From: an uncultured Actinomyces sp.
GTDB taxonomy: Bacteria; Actinomycetota; Actinomycetes; Actinomycetales; Actinomycetaceae
Assembly: GCA_900554605.1 (NCBI GenBank)
Contig: USHU01000010.1
Location: 1-14,770, forward strand
DNA length: 14,770 nt
Reading direction: 5' to 3'
The translations under genes and the position numbers were made by a program. Positions 6,201 through 11,993 of this stretch are shown piece after piece (positions within the stretch are counted from its first letter, which is position 1; each line of letters starts with the position of its first letter). The notes below the pieces were generated by a model that made no database searches, was not told the DNA's origin, and saw only the letters and a program-made list of their open reading frames with translations.

Positions 6201-7616
6201 TTGGAATACCCCTTGTGGTCACTTATTCCATTCGTCGCGATGCTCGCCTGCATCGCTGTTTTGCCGTTAATCCCTGCAACCTCGCACTGGTGGGAACGCA
6301 ATTCCAGCCAGCTGACGGTTGCACTGGTCTTAGCGGTCCCGACGACCGCCTGGATGTTCTGGAAGGCCGGAAGTGCTCCGCTCATTGACACGGGAATTGA
6401 GTATTTCCAATTCATCTGCTTGCTGTTCTCGCTCTACGTAGTATCGGGCGGCATCCACCTCGCAGGTGATATCCGGGCAACTCCTCGTAACAACACTCTT
6501 TTCCTCGCAATCGGCGGTGTTCTTGCGTCCTTCATTGGCACAACCGGCGCAGCGATGCTGCTCATCCGTCCGCTTTTGGCGACGAACCGCGAGCGAGTAA
6601 ACAAGGTCCACACCGTCCTCTTCACGATCTTCATCGTGGCCAACTGCGGTGGTTTGCTCACTCCCCTTGGCGACCCGCCGCTCTTCCTTGGTTTCTTGAA
6701 CGGCGTCCCCTTCACGTGGACCCTTAACCTGTGGAAAGAATGGGCCTTCGTCTTATCGATCCTTCTTCTCTCCTACTACTCGCTTGATCGCCTGTACTAC
6801 GCAAGCGAACCCAAGTTGGCCATCGAAGAGGACAACGAGGACATCGAACCTCTGCGATTGCACGGCGCGATTAATCTCCTGTTCTTCGCAGCGATTATCT
6901 GCTCCGTTGCTTTCCTTCCTTCTTGGGATGCCGAGGCCATCATCGAAGGCCATGCGCACGGAAGTGAGTTGGTCCCCTGGCGCGAGATCGTCATGTTGCT
7001 TGCGGCAGGTCTGTCACTGACCATCGGAAACAAGAAGGTCCGCTACGAGGAAAATTCCTTCCAGTGGTCCCCTATTGCCGAGGTCGCAGCCCTCTTCATC
7101 GGTATTTTCGCTACGATGGCCCCCGCGCTGCGCGTCCTGGAAGAGGTTGCCCCTTCGCTCCCCTTGAACCGCGGGACTTTCTTCGTCTTCACTGGTTCTT
7201 TGTCTTCGGTCTTGGACAACGCACCGACCTACATGACCTTCTTCGGAATGGCAAAGACCCTGGGTGGGGATGGAACGCTCATTGCCGGAGTTCCCGAGAC
7301 TTACTTGATCCCGATCTCTTTGGGTGCGGTTCTGTGCGGCGCTATCACCTACATCGGCAATGGTCCGAACTTCATGGTTAAGTCCGTTGCCGAGGCCGAT
7401 GGCGTTGAAATGCCCAGCTTCGGTCGCTACGTTGTTGATTCCTTCATGTTGCTTGTTCCCGAGCTCGCAGCAATGGCAATGATTTTCATTGGCAGTGGCT
7501 GGGTGCGCATCGCAGGTATCGTTTTGGGCGTCGTGCTGGTGGGAATTTCACTCTGGCGAATTGCGCGTGCTCGTACTATCGAATTAGCAACGCGCACTCA
7601 AGGAATCGATATCTAG
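6201..7616 (+). CDS. NhaD/CitMHS-like sodium:proton antiporter or anion transporter (IT superfamily)
   Basis: This is a 471-residue polytopic membrane protein with roughly 11-13 hydrophobic segments. Conserved stretches point to the ion-transporter superfamily near NhaD and the putative citrate transporter group: FIGTTGAAMLLIRPLL (about 111-126), LLTPLGDPPLFLGF (about 152-165), SSVLDNAPTYMTFF (about 335-348) and GNGPNFMVKSVAE (about 386-398). The two halves, each with a re-entrant-type small-residue loop, suggest the usual inverted repeat. Members are usually annotated as Na+/H+ antiporters; citrate or another dicarboxylate is the main alternative, and I cannot decide between them. The start is TTG at 6201-6203, supported by AAGGAG at 6190-6195 with 5-nt spacing, and the first hydrophobic helix follows directly. 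It diverges from the TSUP permease and ends at a strong terminator. Confidence 0.85.
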   Translation: MEYPLWSLIPFVAMLACIAVLPLIPATSHWWERNSSQLTVALVLAVPTTAWMFWKAGSAPLIDTGIEYFQFICLLFSLYVVSGGIHLAGDIRATPRNNTLFLAIGGVLASFIGTTGAAMLLIRPLLATNRERVNKVHTVLFTIFIVANCGGLLTPLGDPPLFLGFLNGVPFTWTLNLWKEWAFVLSILLLSYYSLDRLYYASEPKLAIEEDNEDIEPLRLHGAINLLFFAAIICSVAFLPSWDAEAIIEGHAHGSELVPWREIVMLLAAGLSLTIGNKKVRYEENSFQWSPIAEVAALFIGIFATMAPALRVLEEVAPSLPLNRGTFFVFTGSLSSVLDNAPTYMTFFGMAKTLGGDGTLIAGVPETYLIPISLGAVLCGAITYIGNGPNFMVKSVAEADGVEMPSFGRYVVDSFMLLVPELAAMAMIFIGSGWVRIAGIVLGVVLVGISLWRIARARTIELATRTQGIDI

Positions 7617-7632
7617 TCCAAGTCGCAAAACT

Positions 7633-7670
7633 TTGAGGCGTGGTCCCCTTTCTCTGGGGTCACGCCTCAA
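7633..7670. terminator. Strong bidirectional terminator
   Basis: TTGAGGCGTG (7633-7642) pairs perfectly with CACGCCTCAA (7661-7670), continued by a CCCC/GGGG stem around a TTTCTCT loop. On the plus strand it is followed by TTATTTATT (7671-7679), ending the antiporter transcript. On the minus strand it lies just past the phosphodiesterase stop and is followed by AGTTTTG, so it also ends the four-gene minus-strand cluster. Confidence 0.9.
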
Positions 7671-7674
7671 TTAT

Positions 7675-8466
7675 TTATTCTGCGTTTGCTGGCGCGATCG
7701 GGACCCATTGGCCTCGTTCTTCCAATATCCGACGAGCGAGGGTCGGGTGATCAGTAATGAGGCCGTCAACCCCCAGGTCGAGGAGACGATGCATTTGCGA
7801 CTCTTCATTGACCGTCCACACGTGCACGGCACAACCCAAGGCGTGTGCAGTCGCAACGAAACGGCGATCGACCACGCGGATGACACCCATCTTCTCCGGA
7901 ACCTGAACTGCCCATACCCCTTCAAGAGGACCCGGAACTCGCAAACGCGTAGCAGGCTGGGCGAGCTGGGACGCGGCAACGAGCCTCGTCACCGCGGCAA
8001 CCCCCAGTGAAGTGACCAAGCGCGGTTCACGGGAGCGAAGAAGGCGAAGACGTGACTCATCAAAAGAAGCGATGAGAACCCTGCCCAAGGCCTCGTGCTC
8101 ACGCACAACGTCAAGCAAAGGAAGCGCGGCTTCCGGGCTCTTGGCGTCAACGTTGAAATACATGTCGGGGAAACTCTCAAGAGCATCTGCCAAGCGGATC
8201 ATTCGACCGCCATCTACCCCGCGCAACTGTTCCAACTGCGACCAGGGCATCTGGCGGATCTCACCCTTGGCTGGGTAGGTGCGATCCACTTTAGGATCAT
8301 GATTAAGAACCACTTGGCCATCCGCACTCAGGTGCGCGTCAGTCTCAACGTGGAAAACCTGAATATCACGTAGAGCTTGAAAAGCTTCCGGCGTATTTTC
8401 GGGAGCTTCGGCACCCCCGCCACGATGTGCAAGAATCAGAGGGCCTTCACCGAGAACCCGATACAT
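7675..8466 (-). CDS. Glycerophosphodiester phosphodiesterase (GDPD) family protein
   Basis: This 263-residue TIM-barrel phosphodiesterase is predicted to split glycerophosphodiesters into glycerol 3-phosphate and an alcohol. Catalytic features are all present: ILAHRGGGAEAPENT (H14, R15, E23), HVETDAHLSADG (E41, D43) and the catalytic NHDP (H56, D57). Later barrel strands include FNVDAKSP, VWTVNEES and GVDGLITDHP. There is no signal peptide, so the enzyme should be cytoplasmic and act on imported or recycled phospholipid head groups. I chose ATG 8464-8466: AAGGAG lies 8 nt upstream and HRGG then falls at the usual distance. A longer in-frame start at 8514 adds 16 unconserved residues. The start lies 2 bp after the M23 peptidase stop, so the two are very likely cotranscribed and translationally coupled. 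Confidence 0.93.
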   Translation of the reverse strand: MYRVLGEGPLILAHRGGGAEAPENTPEAFQALRDIQVFHVETDAHLSADGQVVLNHDPKVDRTYPAKGEIRQMPWSQLEQLRGVDGGRMIRLADALESFPDMYFNVDAKSPEAALPLLDVVREHEALGRVLIASFDESRLRLLRSREPRLVTSLGVAAVTRLVAASQLAQPATRLRVPGPLEGVWAVQVPEKMGVIRVVDRRFVATAHALGCAVHVWTVNEESQMHRLLDLGVDGLITDHPTLARRILEERGQWVPIAPANAE

Positions 8467-8468
8467 TG

Positions 8469-9335
8469 TCAGCACTCCTTGCCGAGAAAGATGGCCTTGT
8501 GCTCGACCATCCACTTTTCCGGATCAACCGGTTCATTCTTCGAGTTATGGATCTCGAAGTGAAGGTGCGGTCCCGTTGACCATCCATTCGAGCCAACTGC
8601 ACCGATCTGTTCACCCGCATTGACCTGCTGGCCAACCTTGACCTTGATGTCTTTCATGTATTGATGCAGGTAAGCAGAATAGAAAACGGTTCCATCGCTG
8701 AGGGTATGGCGCATAGTGATGAGAGCACCGGAACGTGAATTCTCGGAGACCTCGATGACTTCCCCGGGATACACAGCGTAGATCGGTGTTCCAAGGGGAG
8801 CAGCCATATCCGTGCCTTCATGCATGAGCAGGGTTCCGGACACGGGAGAAATACGCATCGAGAAGGGCGAAGTCACCTGATAGGTCCCCTGCTGAAGCGG
8901 CCAATAGAGCGTGTCAGCTTTAGTGAGCGTTCGAGTTCCATCGGCAGCGCCGTCACTACTCAAACACTGAGCGGCAAGAGGCGAACGAACTCGTGAACGC
9001 GAGGCCGGATCAACCTGGGCGTTAAGACCGGAAGAGAGCGTGACTGCGTTGGTATCAGTTGCCCATGACTGGGAACCAGCAGCGACGCCAAATTCTCGAG
9101 AGGGAATCGAAATCGACACATCCGGACGCAAAAAACCACTCAAGGGGACCGCAATTGTCATTGCACCAAGTGCAAGAAGAACGCCCGAACGCACGATAAC
9201 AGCACCAAACTTTGATCGTTTGGCTGGCGAGGCCTGGGCGACAGAAGATACGGGGGCACCGTGAATGCGCGCGTCATGAGCGCGCTCGTGGGCACGCTCT
9301 CGACGCGTCGGGAACTTCGGTGCTTCAGGTGTCAT
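8469..9335 (-). CDS. Membrane-anchored M23 family metallopeptidase (LytM/peptidoglycan endopeptidase type)
   Basis: This is a 288-residue protein with an Arg/His-rich cytoplasmic start (about 1-43), one hydrophobic segment (about 44-68, a signal anchor or uncleaved signal), a low-complexity exported linker, and a C-terminal M23 domain (about 145-275). The Zn2+ ligands of active M23 peptidases are visible: H172 and D176 in MHEGTDMAAP, and HxH in GPHLHFEI (H257, H259). It should therefore be able to cut peptidoglycan cross-links, unlike degenerate LytM regulators. No LysM, SH3 or coiled-coil region is seen. I chose ATG 9333-9335, preceded by GGAAGA, over ATG 9455, which would add 40 residues and run into the 3' end of the upstream gene. 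It follows the short DUF21 gene by 61 bp and precedes the phosphodiesterase by 2 bp. The C-terminus ends in a lone Cys. Confidence 0.9.
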   Translation of the reverse strand: MTPEAPKFPTRRERAHERAHDARIHGAPVSSVAQASPAKRSKFGAVIVRSGVLLALGAMTIAVPLSGFLRPDVSISIPSREFGVAAGSQSWATDTNAVTLSSGLNAQVDPASRSRVRSPLAAQCLSSDGAADGTRTLTKADTLYWPLQQGTYQVTSPFSMRISPVSGTLLMHEGTDMAAPLGTPIYAVYPGEVIEVSENSRSGALITMRHTLSDGTVFYSAYLHQYMKDIKVKVGQQVNAGEQIGAVGSNGWSTGPHLHFEIHNSKNEPVDPEKWMVEHKAIFLGKEC

Positions 9336-9396
9336 AGTTCTTCCATCATCCCAAATAAAAAGCCGGATCGCAGTTACTTGTGTCCTACTGCTCACC

Positions 9397-10458
9397 TCAG
9401 GAACGATAGTTTCCAGGAAGAGTGTCCTTCTGGAGGGCGTCGCGGACCTCACCAACTAGTCGTTCAAGAATATCTTCAAGGAAGAGAACCCCTGTAACCG
9501 TTCCGTCTGCACCCATGACTTCGGCAAGGTGCGCACCGGCGCGTTGCATATGTCGAAGAGCGTCTTCAACTTCTGCGTCCATCGGCACCGCCTCCATCTT
9601 GCGGATACGCCACGAGGTGATGGGCTCAAAACGCTCTGTTTCATCGGCATAAAGGACATCTTTAAGGTGAATATAGCCCTTGAGCACTCCCTGAGCGTCC
9701 GCAACAGGGAAACGCGAAAACCCAGTGCGGGCAACTTCTTTTTCAACCTGATCCGGCGTAGTGGACTCATCCAAAATAATGAGTTCTTCCAAGGGAACCA
9801 TGACATCGGAGGCGTTCTCTGTCGAGAACTCAAGGGTTCCTGAGAGCAGACCCAGGTCGTCGTCAATCATTCCCTCTTGTTGGGAGTGTTCAACGATTGT
9901 TGCCATCTCTTCGACGGTGAAAGTCGCCGAGATTTCTGATTTCGGTTCAACTCCGGCAATGCGCAAGAACCAATTCGCCAGGTGATCCATGCCGTGAATC
10001 ACTGGACTGATGACGTGTCCAATATTGACCAAAATTGGTGCCAGCACGAGGAGTAGGCGCTGTGGGTTTGCAATTGAGAGGTTCTTCGGCACCATCTCAC
10101 CGAAGACAACATGCAAGAACAGGACCAGCGCGAGGGAGAAGGTAAATCCGACGACGTGTACCCACGAGTGCGGCAGTCCCCACTGCTGCATTGGTCCTTC
10201 GATTAACGAGGCGAAAGTGGGTTCTGCGACCACACCAAGGGAGGTAGACGCTACCGTCACGCCCAACTGACAGATCGCCAGCATCAAAGAGACGTGCTCG
10301 AGCGCGAAAAGCGCGTACTTCGAACCACGAACTCCTTCTTCAGCCAAGGGTTCGATCTGCGAACGACGAGATGAGGTAGTCGCAAACTCGCCCGCGACAA
10401 AGAACGCATTGAGTGCAAGAAGAATGCAGGTCACGATCACGGCGAAAGTGGCGTTCAC
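9397..10458 (-). CDS. Short CNNM/DUF21-CBS membrane protein (hemolysin C-like, no CorC domain)
   Basis: This is a 353-residue member of the CNNM/CorB family linked to Mg2+ and other divalent-cation transport or sensing. The DUF21 membrane domain (about 1-170) has VAGEFATTSSRRSQIEPLA near its start and the signature FGEMVPKNLSIANP (about 119-132). An acidic connecting helix with a VEHSQQEGMIDDD-type segment follows, then a CBS pair (about 215-335) ending FLEDILERLVGEVRD. The CorC_HlyC domain that closes most relatives is missing. The start is GTG 10456-10458, supported by GGGGAGG about 8 nt upstream, and it overlaps the stop of the preceding DUF21 gene as GTGA. The long-short DUF21 order resembles M. 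tuberculosis Rv1842c-Rv1841c, suggesting a hetero-oligomer. That partnership is inference. Confidence 0.9.
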   Translation of the reverse strand: MNATFAVIVTCILLALNAFFVAGEFATTSSRRSQIEPLAEEGVRGSKYALFALEHVSLMLAICQLGVTVASTSLGVVAEPTFASLIEGPMQQWGLPHSWVHVVGFTFSLALVLFLHVVFGEMVPKNLSIANPQRLLLVLAPILVNIGHVISPVIHGMDHLANWFLRIAGVEPKSEISATFTVEEMATIVEHSQQEGMIDDDLGLLSGTLEFSTENASDVMVPLEELIILDESTTPDQVEKEVARTGFSRFPVADAQGVLKGYIHLKDVLYADETERFEPITSWRIRKMEAVPMDAEVEDALRHMQRAGAHLAEVMGADGTVTGVLFLEDILERLVGEVRDALQKDTLPGNYRS

Positions 10459-11786
10459 AAGAGCACCTCCCCTTCGCTTTCACGCGCGGGAGGAATGATG
10501 CTCACCTGCATGACTCGTCGCCCCGTCATCTGGATGACTTCTAAGCTGGCGCCTGCGACTTCGCAGCGGTCTCCTACCTGTGGAATCGTTCCAAGCTCGG
10601 TCATGATCAGACCGGCGAGAGTGTCATAGGGACCATCATCGGGAAGGAAAATTTTCGTTCGCTGCGCGAGTTCGTCGATGCGCAATCGTCCGGGTACCAA
10701 AAGACTTCCATCGGGACGTTGACGAATACCCAAGCGACGCTGATCATGCTCGTCCGCGACATCGCCAACAATCTCTTCGACGACATCTTCAAGGGTGACG
10801 ATTCCCGACACACCACCGTATTCATCAACGACGACGGCCATCTGGAGACCTTCTTCGCGCAACTGAACAAGCAGTGTGCCCAAGTCAAGGGTCTCAGGCA
10901 CGCGCGGGGCCTCGGCAAGCAAGGAAGACGAAATCACGGGAACTTCATCGCGTTTCTCGAAAGGAACAGCGACTGCTCGACGCAAAGAAACGAAACCGAT
11001 GATGTCATCCCGGTCTTCTCCGATCACCGGGAAACGCGAATGCCCGGTTTCGTGGGCCGCACGGACAACATCGGAAGCCACTGCATCTTCAGGAATCGTA
11101 TGGAGAAGACCGCGGTCTGTCATCACGTCCGCTGCATTCAATTCGCTGATTCGGATGGAGTTCGTAAACAGCGATGCCGTCGAGGTATCCAGAGTTCCCT
11201 CTTGAGCCGAGTGACGAACCATCGCGGCAAGCTCCGAGGCGGAGCGCGCAGAAGAGAGCTCTTCTTGAGGCTCAACACCCATCAGGCGCAATATGCCGTT
11301 GGCTGACGCGTTGAGAACCGTAATCACCGGTTTGAACACAACGGTGAACAGGGAATTAAAGGGGACGATCCGTCCCGCAGTCTTAAGGGGGTGCGCAAGA
11401 GCGAGATTCTTGGGAACAAGCTCTCCAAAAACCATGGAGAGAACATTGATCAAAACCGCCGCAACAGCGACTCCAACGGCGGAAGAAACCGCCGTCGATA
11501 AGCCAAGTCCTACCCCGGCCGCACTCAGCATATCCGCGAGTGCAGACTGCGTCGTATAACCCAAAAGAATTGTCGTCAGCGTGATCCCGACTTGTGCGCC
11601 GGACAGCTGCGTCGACAGATTTTTAATCGCGGTGGAGACTTGGCGAGCACGAGCGTCTCCGGCCGCAGCTCGGCTTTCAACGACGGCTTGGTCGAGTGCG
11701 ACAAGAGAGAATTCTGCGGAAACAAAGACAAAAGTTCCCGCCGTGAGGATGACTCCTAAAAGGAGCATTGCGATATCAAGAAGCAC
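10455..11786 (-). CDS. CNNM/DUF21-CBS-CorC_HlyC membrane protein
   Basis: This is a 443-residue, full-domain member of the CNNM/CorC (hemolysin C-like) family, implicated in Mg2+/Co2+ efflux or homeostasis. The DUF21 domain (about 1-170) has [14 protein letters not shown] (about 20-33) and [14 protein letters not shown] (about 120-133). The CBS pair spans about 215-340 and includes [18 protein letters not shown]. The CorC_HlyC domain (about 345-432) includes LRIDEL and YDTLAGLI. I place the start at GTG 11784-11786, which has GGGAGG 5 nt upstream. ATG 11799-11801 is in frame but has no ribosome-binding site, and would place that GGGAGG inside the coding region. A possible 26-codon leader ORF overlaps this start in another frame. 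The gene's last bases overlap the short DUF21 gene by 4 bp, so the pair should be coexpressed. Confidence 0.9.
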   Translation of the reverse strand: MLLDIAMLLLGVILTAGTFVFVSAEFSLVALDQAVVESRAAAGDARARQVSTAIKNLSTQLSGAQVGITLTTILLGYTTQSALADMLSAAGVGLGLSTAVSSAVGVAVAAVLINVLSMVFGELVPKNLALAHPLKTAGRIVPFNSLFTVVFKPVITVLNASANGILRLMGVEPQEELSSARSASELAAMVRHSAQEGTLDTSTASLFTNSIRISELNAADVMTDRGLLHTIPEDAVASDVVRAAHETGHSRFPVIGEDRDDIIGFVSLRRAVAVPFEKRDEVPVISSSLLAEAPRVPETLDLGTLLVQLREEGLQMAVVVDEYGGVSGIVTLEDVVEEIVGDVADEHDQRRLGIRQRPDGSLLVPGRLRIDELAQRTKIFLPDDGPYDTLAGLIMTELGTIPQVGDRCEVAGASLEVIQMTGRRVMQVSIIPPARESEGEVLL

Positions 11787-11856
11787 GTTGGCCTCCCGCA
11801 TCGAGGCGGTATTGACGCATCAGACTTTGATCAGAGCAACAACTGTCACTTTCCAT
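11776..11856 (-). CDS. Possible 26-codon leader peptide ORF upstream of the first DUF21 gene
   Basis: An ATG at 11856-11854 follows GGAGG (11865-11861) with 4-nt spacing and opens a 26-codon frame beginning MESDSCCSDQ. It ends at TGA 11778-11776, a few bases inside the DUF21 gene, in a different frame. The ribosome-binding site and start (GTG 11786) of the DUF21 gene both lie inside it, which would allow translational coupling or leader-type control. The peptide matches nothing I know and the frame is short, so it could be chance. Confidence 0.3.
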   Translation of the reverse strand: MESDSCCSDQSLMRQYRLDAGGQRAS

Positions 11857-11928
11857 GATTCCTCCAGTCTATCGGTAGTTGGAGTTCTTCGAAGTGTGAG
11901 AAAGGCCCGTTGCAGGTGAGGCATTCAC

Positions 11929-11940
11929 GGCCCTAGGGCC
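11929..11940. repeat. 12-bp perfect palindrome in the DUF21/kgd divergent region
   Basis: GGCCCTAGGGCC is its own reverse complement. It lies about 54 bp upstream of the kgd start and about 140 bp upstream of the first DUF21 gene, a place where an operator could act on either. I cannot assign a regulator. A TAAACT at 11941-11946 abuts it and could be a kgd -10, but it has no good -35. Confidence 0.35.
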
Positions 11941-11993
11941 TAAACTGTTGTCTAAAGTCACATAGCAGTGTTCAGAAAAAGGATGGTACAGCT

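Noticed and set aside
9336..9455. 40-residue N-terminal extension of the M23 peptidase
   Set aside because: It would overlap the short DUF21 gene, shows no export or domain feature, and a ribosome-binding site precedes the inner ATG at 9335.
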